Source of the DNA: a gamma proteobacterium HTCC2207 | GTDB lineage: Bacteria > Pseudomonadota > Gammaproteobacteria > Pseudomonadales > Porticoccaceae | Assembly (NCBI GenBank): GCA_000153445.1 | Contig: CH672397.1 | Location: 416,930-480,929, forward strand | Length of the DNA: 64,000 bases | Reading direction: 5' to 3' | Translations under genes and position numbers: made by a program | Shown: positions 9,729 to 19,619 of the stretch, one piece after another | Layout: every line of letters begins with the position of its first letter | How positions within the stretch are numbered: position 1 is the stretch's first letter | The notes under the pieces: generated by a model | Seen by the model: the letters and a program-made list of their open reading frames with translations, nothing else | Told to the model about the DNA's origin: nothing | Database searches by the model: none

Positions 9729-9802
9729 ATTGGACGGTAAGCGTCTTTTAACGAGTGCGTAGCGTCTTTTAATTAAAAGCCAGGCGGCTTTTGCTAAAGA
9801 AC

Positions 9803-11317
9803 CTAGCGGCTTTCTCGCAAAGCAATCAATTGCTCATGAAGCTCCGCAACAAGCGTTTTAAAGTCTTTATTGTCGGCCAGATTAACAGTCTCTTTGGGGT
9901 CATTTAGGTGATCAAAGAGCATTCGCGCCGTCACTTGGCCCTGCCGATCAAACCACTCTGTCATGGCATAACGATCGGTTTTGATCACATCTGCTGCATG
10001 CCAGCGAGGAAACACAGCAGCTTTGCCAGGAGCGCTGCTATCGAGCAGCTGGCTGCCGAAGCTCTCCCCCTGCAACTGAGGAAGTTTAGGCTTGCCCAAT
10101 AACTCTAGTACAGTCGGAAATATATCGACAAATTCAACCAAACCCTCGGCGATACCGACTCCTGGGTTCAAGCTCGGAGTAAGTTCATTGCTTTTGGATA
10201 GAGGGCTTTTGGATAGGGTGCTTTTAGATAGAGAGTTTTTTAGCAGCCGCCCCATCGGTGATGTATCAGTCAGGGCTGACGGCAACTTAACGATTAGCGG
10301 TGTTCTTGTGGCCACATCAAAGGGCGAATGTTTAACCCACAAACCATGCTCACCAAGACTAAAGCCATGGTCACCGGCGAGAATAACAATAGTATTCTCA
10401 TCGAGATTAAGCTGTTTTAATTTAGTCAGCAGTTTGCCCACCTGAGCGTCCGAGTAACTGACGCTGGCAAGATAGCCATGAACCAGTTTTTTTGCCATCG
10501 CATCAGGCACCGGATGGGGAGACTTTGAAATACCCTCAAACTTGCGTAACTCGCCCCAGCTGTGGATGGCTTCCCGAGGCGCCCCCACTGGCATAAGTGG
10601 ATTGCTGGCAAGATCTATATCCTCTTCGTTATATAAATCCCAGTAACGTAAAGGCACAGTAAAAGGCAGATGAGGCTTTAAAAAACCCACCGCCATAAAG
10701 AAAGGCTGATCACGCTGACTGGCGGACTCCAGGGATGCCATGGCCTGATCGGCAATCATGCCATCAAAGTAATGATTATCCGGCACATCCGCGGCTTCAT
10801 AGGCGGGGCCAGTCCGATCCTTCAGAAAGCTGGCAATGTTTTCCGCGCTTTGATAATTACGGTGCCCTATGCGCTTAATCTTGGCCTTCGGGTTCCAGGG
10901 TGGCGTACTCCAACCTGCTTTAGAATCCTCAGAAAAGTGCAATATCTTACCGATACTTTCGCTGTAGTAGCCCTGTTTTTTGAGATAACCAAATAGCGTT
11001 TCCGCTCCTTTGGCATCTTCATCAATACGTGCTTGATAACCAACAAAGCGTTTTTCCGTCGGTCTGATACCCGACATCATGCTGGCCCTAGACGCACCGC
11101 AGACCGGCACATTGACATAGGCATTGGCAAACACCACAGACTCACGGGCTAGGCTATCTATATTCGGTGATTTAACCGCTGTGCTGCCGTAAGCGCCCAG
11201 TTCTGGGCGCAGATCATCAATCATAATAAACAGCACATTGGCCGGCTTGACGTCACTGGCAACAGCATTACATGCCAGTGACATACCGCACATAAGGATT
11301 GGCAAAATATTTTTCAT
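9803..11317 (-). CDS. Secreted type I sulfatase, iduronate-2-sulfatase-like
   Basis: 504 residues with an N-terminal signal peptide (hydrophobic core ILPILMCGMSLAC, probable cleavage after AVA). FIMIDDLRPELGAYG gives the metal-binding Asp pair. The formylglycine signature is C-G-A-S-R with Cys73, which needs a maturation enzyme encoded elsewhere. Further sulfatase landmarks are FFMAVGFLKPHLPF and ILAGDHGFSLGEHGLWVKH. Overall it resembles the S1_7 iduronate-2-sulfatase group, but specificity cannot be read from sequence. A five-residue repeat block (LSKS units, residues about 361-376) lies in the C-terminal half. It is the last gene of the receptor-GH10-GH3-sulfatase series, 34 bases after the preceding sulfatase. 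Confidence 0.9.
   Translation of the reverse strand: MKNILPILMCGMSLACNAVASDVKPANVLFIMIDDLRPELGAYGSTAVKSPNIDSLARESVVFANAYVNVPVCGASRASMMSGIRPTEKRFVGYQARIDEDAKGAETLFGYLKKQGYYSESIGKILHFSEDSKAGWSTPPWNPKAKIKRIGHRNYQSAENIASFLKDRTGPAYEAADVPDNHYFDGMIADQAMASLESASQRDQPFFMAVGFLKPHLPFTVPLRYWDLYNEEDIDLASNPLMPVGAPREAIHSWGELRKFEGISKSPHPVPDAMAKKLVHGYLASVSYSDAQVGKLLTKLKQLNLDENTIVILAGDHGFSLGEHGLWVKHSPFDVATRTPLIVKLPSALTDTSPMGRLLKNSLSKSTLSKSPLSKSNELTPSLNPGVGIAEGLVEFVDIFPTVLELLGKPKLPQLQGESFGSQLLDSSAPGKAAVFPRWHAADVIKTDRYAMTEWFDRQGQVTARMLFDHLNDPKETVNLADNKDFKTLVAELHEQLIALRESR
10191..10235. repeat. Three 15-bp in-frame tandem repeats in a sulfatase gene
   Basis: Units start at 10191, 10206 and 10221 (CTTTTGGATAG plus four variable bases on the + strand). 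Read on the coding strand they give consecutive LSKS(T/P) pentapeptides. The 15-bp unit keeps frame, so copy-number change would lengthen a surface loop without inactivating the enzyme. Confidence 0.85.
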
Positions 11318-11351
11318 AGAGCAGCCTTTTCCTTTCTATTTTAACGGTTAG

Positions 11352-13016
11352 TTAGTGTGCTGCAGGTTTGCCCTTAGATAGCCCTGCCCTAACCTTATCC
11401 GGCTTCATAAAGTTACGTAGGTCTTGTTCACTGCCATCCCGTAACCATTGCTCTGGGAACTCAGCCGCTTTTGATCGCTCACCTTCACGAAACACTGCAC
11501 CATGACTAAATTTCTCAGTGTAGGGAACACTCAAGCCATCGCGAGAATCCCCTAGGCGAGCAAATAACTTGCTGCGCAGATCGGCGACCACAGCCAAGGA
11601 GTCTGGATCGTGAATCAGATTGTTCATCTCTTTAGGATCTGTGCGCATATCATAGAGTTCTTCGGTATCCCAAAGGCCGTGATAGGTAATAAATTTATAG
11701 TCATCTGTGCGCAGTGCAAAGGTCGTTGGCGTGCTCGGATAATTAAATTCCCAGTAGTATTCATAGAGCAGATCATCGCGCCATTGGCTAGCTGAGTCAC
11801 CCTGCGCCAGAGAATAGAGACTCTCTCCTTCAAATTGCTCGGGAGATTCAACTCCAGCAATATCTAGTATGGTCGGCGCAATATCAATATTGGCGGCTAT
11901 CTCTTTGACCACATGATTGCTCTTTAAGCCATTACCCCAGGCTAAAAGTGGCACCCGCATAGACTCCTCATACGCATTACGCTTATCAATCAGACCGTGC
12001 TCACCAAACATAAAACCATTGTCACCCATCAGCATAACGATAGTGTCGTCGGCATGGCCATTGTCTTCGAGCCACTGAAACAGGCGGCCGAGACTTTCGT
12101 CCACAGCAGAGAGCGCTCGATGGTAGCGCATTTTGTAAGCCTGAACATCCAGTGAGCTGTGATAAGGAAAATCAACGCCGTGCCAGCTATTACGCTGATT
12201 CTTAACCCACATGGGCTTACCCTCGTAATTTTCAGGGGTATCAGCTTGACTATCAGGCACCGGGATGGTTCTGTCGGCATACTGCTCTTTGTGACGTTGC
12301 GCTGGTGCAAAATTTGCGTGTACCGCCTTGTGCGAAAGGTACATAAAGAACGGTTCTTCGCTGTCGCGACTGTCCAGCCAATCCACTGCGTAATCGGTTA
12401 ACTCATCAGTGATATAACCTTTTTGTTTAACAACATCGCCATTGATATTGAGCATGCTCTGCTCACCATTGGGTTTGATTGGATAGTAATGACCCTGACC
12501 GGCAAAGCTCACCCAGTGATCAAAGCCTGGCTGTGGATCATCGAGCCTGCGTCCGGCTGGCGCCAATTCACCCATGTGCCACTTACCGACAAAGGCGGTG
12601 TTGTAGCCGGCCTTTTGCAAGTACTCAGGAAAGAAAATCGTGCCCTCGCGAGGTGGCTTATTATTGTCGACCACGCCGTGGTTGTGCATATATTGGCCGG
12701 TGAGGATCGAAGCGCGACTCGGGGAGCAGAGTGCCGTGGTGACAAAGGCATTCTCAAAGTGGACACCTTCGGCGGCCATACGATCCATGTTCGGCGTATC
12801 TATAACCGGGTTCATAAAACCCAGTTCATCGTAGCGCTGATCATCGGTGAGAACATAGATCACGTTCTTTGGTTTGCTGACTGGTTGAGCACTTTTTTGG
12901 CCTGCGCTGTCGCCGCCCACCTGCGTATCGTTACAAGCAACCAATGCCGAAATCATTATGACTGCAGTCGCTTTACCTATGAGTGTATTTGCCCAATTGC
13001 GTTTAAAACCATTCAT
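11352..13016 (-). CDS. Lipoprotein type I sulfatase (arylsulfatase family)
   Basis: 554 residues. The N-terminus is a lipoprotein signal with lipobox LVAC (Cys28), so the enzyme is probably membrane-anchored, facing the periplasm or surface. VIYVLTDDQRYDELG supplies metal-binding Asp residues. C-S-P-S-R, with Cys97 as the formylglycine precursor, lies in TTALCSPSRASILTGQY. PFFMYLSHKAVHANFAP and MLMGDNGFMFGEHGLIDKR complete the active-site pattern. It resembles N-acetylglucosamine-6-sulfatase-like members, but the substrate is not assignable. AAGGA precedes the start. It lies 48 bases after the GH3 gene in the same predicted operon. Confidence 0.9.
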   Translation of the reverse strand: MNGFKRNWANTLIGKATAVIMISALVACNDTQVGGDSAGQKSAQPVSKPKNVIYVLTDDQRYDELGFMNPVIDTPNMDRMAAEGVHFENAFVTTALCSPSRASILTGQYMHNHGVVDNNKPPREGTIFFPEYLQKAGYNTAFVGKWHMGELAPAGRRLDDPQPGFDHWVSFAGQGHYYPIKPNGEQSMLNINGDVVKQKGYITDELTDYAVDWLDSRDSEEPFFMYLSHKAVHANFAPAQRHKEQYADRTIPVPDSQADTPENYEGKPMWVKNQRNSWHGVDFPYHSSLDVQAYKMRYHRALSAVDESLGRLFQWLEDNGHADDTIVMLMGDNGFMFGEHGLIDKRNAYEESMRVPLLAWGNGLKSNHVVKEIAANIDIAPTILDIAGVESPEQFEGESLYSLAQGDSASQWRDDLLYEYYWEFNYPSTPTTFALRTDDYKFITYHGLWDTEELYDMRTDPKEMNNLIHDPDSLAVVADLRSKLFARLGDSRDGLSVPYTEKFSHGAVFREGERSKAAEFPEQWLRDGSEQDLRNFMKPDKVRAGLSKGKPAAH

Positions 13017-13064
13017 GCATAAATCCTTAATGACTCGTATTCAATTCTGTTTTTGTTTTTAGCA

Positions 13065-15380
13065 TTAGTCTTTAACGCGCAGCTGAATGCTTTTTAGATC
13101 CGCTCCACGAGAAGAAGAACCTACCATCAAGGTGAAGGCTCCGGGCTCGACTACCCACTCCATAGCACGGTTGTAGTAGGCCAACATCTCAGGCTCCAGT
13201 GTAAAACTAACGCGCTTTGATTCGCCGGCTTGCAGATAGATCTTTTCAAACCCCTTTAGCTCTTTAACCGGGCGGGTTATTTCACTGTAATTGTCACGCA
13301 CATAGAGCTGCACCGTTTCATAACCAGCGCGATCGCCGCTATTGGTCACTGTCACAGAGAGATTGGTGTTCTCGGTTTTTTGAATGCTTTTCTTATCCAA
13401 AACTGGCGGAGAGAAAGCAAACTCGGTATAGCTGAGCCCATAACCAAACTCAAACAGATTGCGGGTCGGCGCATCAGCATATTTGTGCTTGTAAGCCGAT
13501 GGCTTGTGGTTATAAATCGCCTGAGTGTGACCGATGCTATAGGGCACAGTGATGGGTAATTTACCGCTGGGGTTAGTCACGCCATAGATAATTTCTGCCA
13601 GCGCCTGCCCGCCCATTGCGCCGGGTTCCCAGGCTTCAATAACAGCAGCACTGTTATCCACGACCCAGGGTTCAGCGATCGGCCGACCATTAACCAAGAC
13701 CACAATCACCGGCGTTCCAGTTGCATGAATAGCCTGCACCAACTCAAGCTGTCTGCCGATAAGATTTATCGACGATCGAGCAACATTTTCGCCAGACGTC
13801 TTGCCTTTTTTGTCGTAGCGCAGGGGATTTTCACCCACCACCACAACCGCTACCTGAGACTGACTGGCGCGTTTGGCTGCGGCGAGAATATCCTCTGTAG
13901 AAAGGTTTTTAACCTGTTTGCCGACATCGTAAAAATCAATATTTTTAGGACTGGCAGCAACCGCTCTAAGACCTTCGAGTACCGTTGTGACATTGTTCTC
14001 AGGCTGTTCCAGCACCCAGTCCCCAAGTATCGTATGGTTGTCAGCATTGGGCCCAGTCACAAAGACTCTGCTATTTTTTTGCAAGGGTAAAATATTATCG
14101 TTATTGGTTAACAGCACGATCGCCTGCCGCGCCATTTCCAATGCAGTTTGTTGATGGGCTGCAGTAAACACCGACTGTTCAATCTGGCTCTCATCGACAT
14201 AGGGATTTTCAAATAATCCGAGACGGAATTTGGCCAGTAGCATTGGGCCTACTGATTCATCTATGCGCGCCTCGGAGAGTCGGCCTTCATTGACCAGCTC
14301 TACCAGCGGCTCAAGAAAATCTGGCCCGTGCATATGCATATCCATTCCCGCATGCACGGTTTGGTAGACCGCCTCTTTTTGGCTGTTGGCAACTCGATGA
14401 AAGGTATGCAAGCGTTCAATGTCCATCCAATCACTTACCACAAAGCCTTTAAAGCCCCACTCTTCGCGTAACACATCATTAAGTAGGTAACGACTGCCGT
14501 GGGCGGGTTCGCCATTGATCTCATTGTGGGCGGCCATAAAGGTAAATACACCCGCGTCGACAGCTCGCTTGAAGGGCGGGAAGAAATCCTGGCGCAGACT
14601 GCGTTCAGAGACATCCATGGGCGATAGGTTAATACCGTTGATCGGATCACCGCCGGCAACCCAGTGCTTGGCGTTAGCAATCACTTTCTGTGGCCCATCA
14701 AAGTCTCTCTGCTGCAGGCCCTCAATCGTCGCCACACCCATTTCAGCCACAAGGAACGGGTCTTCTCCAAAGGTTTCACCCACTCGCCCCCAACGGGGAT
14801 CACGGGCTATATCCACATTCGGTGTAAAGCTCCAGTGGGAGCCGGTGGCACGCATTTCGCGAGCGGTTTCAATACTTGCCTGTTTAACCAGGCCAAGGTT
14901 CCACGAACTAGCCATACTTAGGGGGGCAGGATAAACCGTGGAACCACTGACCATAGCGTTGCCGTGTATCGCATCTATGCCGATTAGCAAAGGGATACCC
15001 AAACGGCTCTGTGCAGCGTGGCGCTGTAATAAGTTGGCTTCAGAGGCGGTCAATACATGAAGAAATGAACCGACTTTGCCGGTCTCGATAAAGGCTGGAA
15101 TCTGTGATGAGTGAAGATCGGGATAGAAACCTTGAGCGTCACTCTTGGCAAGGTCATCAATGGACATCTGCTGCTCTGATTCAGCCGTGTGATCAATACC
15201 CACGTACTGACACATCTGCCCTACCTTTTCCTCTAAAGTCATCCGTGGCAAGAGATCAGCGACCCTCTGCTCAGGGGTTAAACTAGCGTCTAAGTAGGCG
15301 GGCAAAAGTTCGCTGCTGATCGAGGTTAAGGAAACAGTAGAAATCAGTAATCCGGTAAAGCTAAGCAATAATTTTTTCAT
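13065..15380 (-). CDS. Glycoside hydrolase family 3 beta-glycosidase (BglX-like)
   Basis: 771 residues, full GH3 length with an N-terminal signal peptide, so periplasmic. The GH3 N domain carries PLLIGIDAIHGNAMVSG, NVDIARDPRWGRVGETFGED and KHWVAGGDP. The catalytic nucleophile is Asp317 in GFVVSDWMD. The GH3 C domain and a C-terminal fibronectin III-like domain follow (YETVQLYVRDNYSEITRP, then GAFTLMVGSSSR). BglX-type enzymes act as beta-glucosidase or beta-xylosidase; next to a GH10, xylo-oligosaccharides are a reasonable but unproven substrate. It sits 66 bases after the GH10 gene. Confidence 0.92.
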   Translation of the reverse strand: MKKLLLSFTGLLISTVSLTSISSELLPAYLDASLTPEQRVADLLPRMTLEEKVGQMCQYVGIDHTAESEQQMSIDDLAKSDAQGFYPDLHSSQIPAFIETGKVGSFLHVLTASEANLLQRHAAQSRLGIPLLIGIDAIHGNAMVSGSTVYPAPLSMASSWNLGLVKQASIETAREMRATGSHWSFTPNVDIARDPRWGRVGETFGEDPFLVAEMGVATIEGLQQRDFDGPQKVIANAKHWVAGGDPINGINLSPMDVSERSLRQDFFPPFKRAVDAGVFTFMAAHNEINGEPAHGSRYLLNDVLREEWGFKGFVVSDWMDIERLHTFHRVANSQKEAVYQTVHAGMDMHMHGPDFLEPLVELVNEGRLSEARIDESVGPMLLAKFRLGLFENPYVDESQIEQSVFTAAHQQTALEMARQAIVLLTNNDNILPLQKNSRVFVTGPNADNHTILGDWVLEQPENNVTTVLEGLRAVAASPKNIDFYDVGKQVKNLSTEDILAAAKRASQSQVAVVVVGENPLRYDKKGKTSGENVARSSINLIGRQLELVQAIHATGTPVIVVLVNGRPIAEPWVVDNSAAVIEAWEPGAMGGQALAEIIYGVTNPSGKLPITVPYSIGHTQAIYNHKPSAYKHKYADAPTRNLFEFGYGLSYTEFAFSPPVLDKKSIQKTENTNLSVTVTNSGDRAGYETVQLYVRDNYSEITRPVKELKGFEKIYLQAGESKRVSFTLEPEMLAYYNRAMEWVVEPGAFTLMVGSSSRGADLKSIQLRVKD

Positions 15381-15446
15381 GATCGGTGTAAAGGGCCTTA
15401 TTGTTTAATAGGTGTAATCAAAATGGTTTGTTACTGAAGAATTTTT

Positions 15447-16748
15447 TTATGTCAGATTAATCTGTGCATTCACAGTGCCTGACTTCAATGGCACTGCAAA
15501 TGTACCGTTATTAGCCCCGCTCACCCGTAAATGGTAGAGCCCCTTATAGCCGGTAAAATTAACCTCTCCTCGACTATCCGTGAGTAATTCAACCTCGGTA
15601 GACCAGCGTTTGTTAACTAAGTCATGCCACACCTGGCCGTTGGGTTTTAATCGCAGGTTGCGATCAACCAGCGCCGCGTCAGGCTTTGGCACACTGTTTT
15701 TAGCGTATTCAAAAGGTGTCCAGGTAAGCAGTCCGGTCATCTGCGGCTGACTAAAGACAGCCGTCATAAAGTCTTCGGTATAACGTGCCTGAAACTCTAA
15801 ATTAGGCGTTTCAAAATCAAACTCGGTAACCTGCAGCTCGGTATTTAGCGCAGCGAAATCATTCATAATGGAGAGCAGCTCTTGCGGTGCAGTAGGCGCA
15901 AATCCCTTGGGGATATGTGCTTGAAATCCAATCCCTTGAATAGCTGCGCCCTGCTTTAACAGGCCCTCGATATAGTTAAAATAAAACGTCCTGTGGCGCA
16001 CTGAATTTTTAGTCAGCACTCCGTAGTCATTAATGTAACGCTTAACCTCGGGGCGAATCTGCTGCACCTGTTGAAACCAATCGACAGCGACCTCGGGTCC
16101 GAGAATATCCATAAACTCATGACTGCTAAAAGGCTCATTGAGTACATCCCATTCAGTCAGCGGATCGCCATATTGGCTGACCATTTTGTAAATATGATCA
16201 TTGAGTAGTTTACGCAACTGCACTTTGTTACCCGAGTATCTGGCATGTTCTACAGCAGCTCGTTTGAAACCGGGCCAGATTAAACAGTGCCCGCGAACCG
16301 GGATACTGCGCTCTGCACACCAATCCATAAAAGGTCCGATGTACTCACTATTGTTGTCATGGTGCTTCCACTTAAAGGCATTCTCAGGCGTCAATTTGTG
16401 GAACAGCAAATCGCAGTACTCCAAATGACGCTGCCTTATTTCCTCAGGATATGGGCTACCATATAGCCGCCTTAAGCGCGGTGCAGCACCGAAACCAAAA
16501 TTATGACGATAGAGTTTTGCTATAACCGTTTGATTTGTTAACGGCATGCCCGCGGCGTCTGTTACCTTGACATTGAAGCGGCCTTTGCGAAGCGTCTCGA
16601 TGCGCTGCTTGGCCTCTTTTCGCCAACTTGCACTGTCTTCCATACCGGCATAAGAAGCGGTTGCAATAGACAGTGTTTCCGACTGTTTGGCGAACCCTAA
16701 AGACGGCATGGCAGCTGTCACAGCTGATATAAAACGTCGCCTATTCAC
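15447..16748 (-). CDS. Glycoside hydrolase family 10 endo-beta-xylanase-like protein, atypical subgroup
   Basis: 433 residues starting with GTG. The N-terminus MNRRRFIS plus a hydrophobic stretch looks like a twin-arginine signal. A small beta-rich segment (about 57-90) precedes the GH10 barrel. The acid/base is Glu205 in DVLNEP and the nucleophile is Glu309 in QVTEFDF (usually TELD). The usual WH pair in the RGHTLVWH region is replaced by RGHCLIWPG. The barrel is followed by a C-terminal segment of about 60 residues. GH10 enzymes cleave internal beta-1,4-xylosidic links; this subgroup may act on a modified xylan. The gene follows the receptor gene after 117 bases that contain a hairpin. Confidence 0.85.
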   Translation of the reverse strand: MNRRRFISAVTAAMPSLGFAKQSETLSIATASYAGMEDSASWRKEAKQRIETLRKGRFNVKVTDAAGMPLTNQTVIAKLYRHNFGFGAAPRLRRLYGSPYPEEIRQRHLEYCDLLFHKLTPENAFKWKHHDNNSEYIGPFMDWCAERSIPVRGHCLIWPGFKRAAVEHARYSGNKVQLRKLLNDHIYKMVSQYGDPLTEWDVLNEPFSSHEFMDILGPEVAVDWFQQVQQIRPEVKRYINDYGVLTKNSVRHRTFYFNYIEGLLKQGAAIQGIGFQAHIPKGFAPTAPQELLSIMNDFAALNTELQVTEFDFETPNLEFQARYTEDFMTAVFSQPQMTGLLTWTPFEYAKNSVPKPDAALVDRNLRLKPNGQVWHDLVNKRWSTEVELLTDSRGEVNFTGYKGLYHLRVSGANNGTFAVPLKSGTVNAQINLT

Positions 16749-16826
16749 AATTACACTACCACCCGTATCCAGTTAAAGTAAAAGCAGCTCTAAAGTGACC
16801 CTATCTGCATGTTTAAACACTATTCC

Positions 16827-16849
16827 CTCCCAGCAAGGACCGCTGGGAG
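16827..16849 (-). promoter_or_regulatory. Intercistronic hairpin between receptor and GH10 genes
   Basis: CTCCCAGC (16827-16834), a 7-base loop and GCTGGGAG (16842-16849): a perfect 8-bp stem just after the receptor stop codon. No T-tract follows on the minus strand, so it is more likely an mRNA-stabilising or processing hairpin, or a leaky terminator, than a strong terminator. Confidence 0.6.
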
Positions 16850-16865
16850 AGACAGTGTTAGAGCT

Positions 16866-19619
16866 CTAGAACTTGTACCGGAGGCCCAAGGCGTAACGGC
16901 GGCCAAATTCACGATAGGAAATAATCCGTGATTCATCACCAGCAAAGGTGACGGGCTTTTCGTTGGTTAGATTAATCGCCTCTGCGGTCAACGTGAGACC
17001 AGTGTCACCCACCTGATAACTCATGCTGGCATCAACCTGTGAGTAGGCTTTGTGATAGATAGGCAGACCACCAAGGCTCGAAGTAAAGAGTAAAAAGTCA
17101 TCTCGATCGGTATAGGATATACGACCTGAAAAGTCTTCTTTCTCATAGAACAGCACTAGGTTCATGCTCGATTCCGAGAGGCCTTCCAATGGCAGTTCGT
17201 TGCCAAATGGGTCATCTCTACCTGTAGAACTGTCAATCATGGTGTAGTTGAAAATCGTACCTACGCCATCAAAGGGAGCCGGCAGCTGAGTGAAATTCTG
17301 CTGATAGGAGAACTCAAGACCCTGAATAGTAGCGCCTTCACCATTGGAGGGTGCCGTAACCAAATACTGCACCGCATCACCGTTGTCGTCTAATTCAAAC
17401 CCGGGAACAACTTCGCTGAACTGAGTAGATGAAACATAGGAACTGACGTCTTTGTAGAATGCAGCGGTTGAGAGTAATCCACCTTTATTGAAATACCATT
17501 CCAGAGACAGATCGAACTGATCTGCAAGAAAAGGATCAAGATCGGGATTACCACGAGTTGCGGTCTGTGCACCCTGATTGACGTTATAGCCTAAGGTCAA
17601 CTGCTGGAAGCTAGGACGAGACATTACTTTGGCATAACCGCCACGCAGCAAGAGATCATCGTCAAGCACATAGACGACGTTTAAACTCGGCAACACTTCA
17701 GAATAGCTACGTTGGTCGTTGAGTGGTACCAAAGCAGCGCCATCATAGGTATTACTATTACCGTCCTGGTCGGTGCTGACATAGCGCAGACCAAAATTAC
17801 CGCGCAGCTTGTCAGTGGCGAAGGTCGCCATGGCATAGGCTGCAGTAATTTCTTCACTGACATCCCAGTTGCTAATACCGTCCTGCTTGGCTCGAATCAC
17901 CGGGGTACCCAGCTCGCCGTCGGCATCGTAGGAATAGTCTTCCAGAATCATGCTTGCAGAGGGTAGGAACCACGATGAAGGCATGCCGCCCGTAACAGAA
18001 AAGTCGTCTACTGGGAATGTACTGTCGCCAATATAATCCGCCAGAGTACAGCTGTGAGCATCATCGCCACAGGTATTGGATCCTCTATTGTTAACGGAAT
18101 CCACAGCCTTGTACTGACGCTTAGTACGATCGCGGTATTTAGCACCGAACTTTACGCTGGTGATCCAGCTATCATTAATCGTGCGCTCGAAATCCAGCTG
18201 GGCGTACTCTTCTTCGTCAGTATTTTGTAGCACTGCGCGAGACAGATTCTGCCAAACCAGATCGGAGGGGCCAGATACCGCCTCTCCACCAGCCAAGGTA
18301 GCAGCCAAAGTGGAAAATTCAACACCGCGAGTATCATAGGAGACACTGCTCCCCTTTGGGCCAAAAGTGGCAAATAGAGCTGGGTCCTGTTTGCCCTCAC
18401 CCTCGGAAGCGCCCACTCGTGCCGAGACCAACCAATCTTCAGACGTCCAATCTACAGAGAGATTAACCGCATCGGTGGTGTAGTTATATTCACGATCAAA
18501 GGCAGCGACAAAATAGCGCTGATGAAAGGATTTGTTACTCGTACTGTTGGTCACCGCGACAAAATTATCGCCGTCGAGAACGGCACTCTCAATCAAGGTA
18601 TTGCCAACACCACCTGGGGCGTCAGTAAATCTATAGGCACTGTTGCTGGCATGCTCAAAACGGGTTAAGTCAGTCGTCAAATAATCCAACTTAATGTCGA
18701 GGTTGTCCGTGGGTCTATACTGAAAGACAACGTTGAGGCCCGAGCGCTCACGCTCTTCAAGCCGAATATTCTGGCGTAAGTCCTTGGGCATATAACCGTA
18801 GGCAATGCCATCAACCGGTGCAGTCAACTGCGCTGGAGAACCGGCATCGCTTATCTTACCTGTGCTGGCATCAAAGCCAACGTAGCGGTAACCAAAGGAC
18901 TCCAGACTGTCGCGACGAAAAGGTTCCTCTGAATTATTGTAACTGACCAAGACACCTAATTCGCGACCCTGAGAGTCAGTGCTAGAATCGGTATAGAGTA
19001 ATGAATAGTTTTCACCCTCGTCATCGCGCAGATTGTTAAATGACTGCTTGATATTGACTACCGCAGTGCGGTTTTTAAAGTCCAGTGGAGAGCGAGTTTT
19101 GAGGTTAACCGTTCCGCCCAGAGAGCCTTCATCCTGACTGGCCGACGGAGTCTTAAATACCTCGAGGCTCTCAACTAGCTCTGGCGAGATAGTGTTGTAG
19201 TTAAAGCTTCGTGAACCACCGGATACAGAAGTGGTAGAAATGGTTTGGCCATTTACTGTGGCTCGGTTCAATGCCGGTGGCGTGCCGCGAACACTGACTT
19301 CACTGCCCTCGCCTACACCGTCGTTGTCGCCTGCACTGACGTTTGTACCGCGACTAATTTGCACACCGGTAACACGCTGTAGTGACTCGGCGATATTGTG
19401 ATCGGGGAACTTGCCCAGATCCTCTGATGTTACGACCTCAACAAACTCATTTGAGTTACGTTTGCGGTCAATTGATTTTTCAAGACTGGCGCGGACACCG
19501 GTCACTACGACCTCTTCTATATCAGTGTCCTGAGCGATGGACTGATGAGAAAATCCAGACGCCGCTATTACTACACATAGCAGCCTTAATTTAAATGAGC
19601 CATTGGCTAAATTCGACAT
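16866..19619 (-). CDS. TonB-dependent outer membrane receptor
   Basis: 917 residues with a signal peptide ending near SIAQ. A TonB-box-like EEVVVTG is followed by the plug domain (SLEKSIDRKRNSNEF, EDLGKFPDHNIAESLQRVTG, VSVRGTPPALNRATVNGQ). A long 22-strand-type barrel follows, ending in ALGLRYKF with the terminal Phe needed for assembly. The IAESLQRVTGVQISR pattern is the type seen in carbohydrate-locus receptors of Gammaproteobacteria. It would import oligosaccharides across the outer membrane using TonB energy. GGGGA precedes the ATG at good spacing. It is the first gene of the minus-strand GH10-GH3-sulfatase series; no SusD homologue is present, as expected outside Bacteroidota. Confidence 0.95.
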   Translation of the reverse strand: MSNLANGSFKLRLLCVVIAASGFSHQSIAQDTDIEEVVVTGVRASLEKSIDRKRNSNEFVEVVTSEDLGKFPDHNIAESLQRVTGVQISRGTNVSAGDNDGVGEGSEVSVRGTPPALNRATVNGQTISTTSVSGGSRSFNYNTISPELVESLEVFKTPSASQDEGSLGGTVNLKTRSPLDFKNRTAVVNIKQSFNNLRDDEGENYSLLYTDSSTDSQGRELGVLVSYNNSEEPFRRDSLESFGYRYVGFDASTGKISDAGSPAQLTAPVDGIAYGYMPKDLRQNIRLEERERSGLNVVFQYRPTDNLDIKLDYLTTDLTRFEHASNSAYRFTDAPGGVGNTLIESAVLDGDNFVAVTNSTSNKSFHQRYFVAAFDREYNYTTDAVNLSVDWTSEDWLVSARVGASEGEGKQDPALFATFGPKGSSVSYDTRGVEFSTLAATLAGGEAVSGPSDLVWQNLSRAVLQNTDEEEYAQLDFERTINDSWITSVKFGAKYRDRTKRQYKAVDSVNNRGSNTCGDDAHSCTLADYIGDSTFPVDDFSVTGGMPSSWFLPSASMILEDYSYDADGELGTPVIRAKQDGISNWDVSEEITAAYAMATFATDKLRGNFGLRYVSTDQDGNSNTYDGAALVPLNDQRSYSEVLPSLNVVYVLDDDLLLRGGYAKVMSRPSFQQLTLGYNVNQGAQTATRGNPDLDPFLADQFDLSLEWYFNKGGLLSTAAFYKDVSSYVSSTQFSEVVPGFELDDNGDAVQYLVTAPSNGEGATIQGLEFSYQQNFTQLPAPFDGVGTIFNYTMIDSSTGRDDPFGNELPLEGLSESSMNLVLFYEKEDFSGRISYTDRDDFLLFTSSLGGLPIYHKAYSQVDASMSYQVGDTGLTLTAEAINLTNEKPVTFAGDESRIISYREFGRRYALGLRYKF

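Noticed and set aside
11352-13016. Serine-type sulfatase or inactive homologue
   Set aside because: The C-S-P-S-R motif and metal-binding acids are intact, so it is a normal cysteine/formylglycine type.
12423-13022. 199-codon frame on the + strand opposite the lipoprotein sulfatase
   Set aside because: Antisense to a well-supported gene, no family features and no ribosome site.
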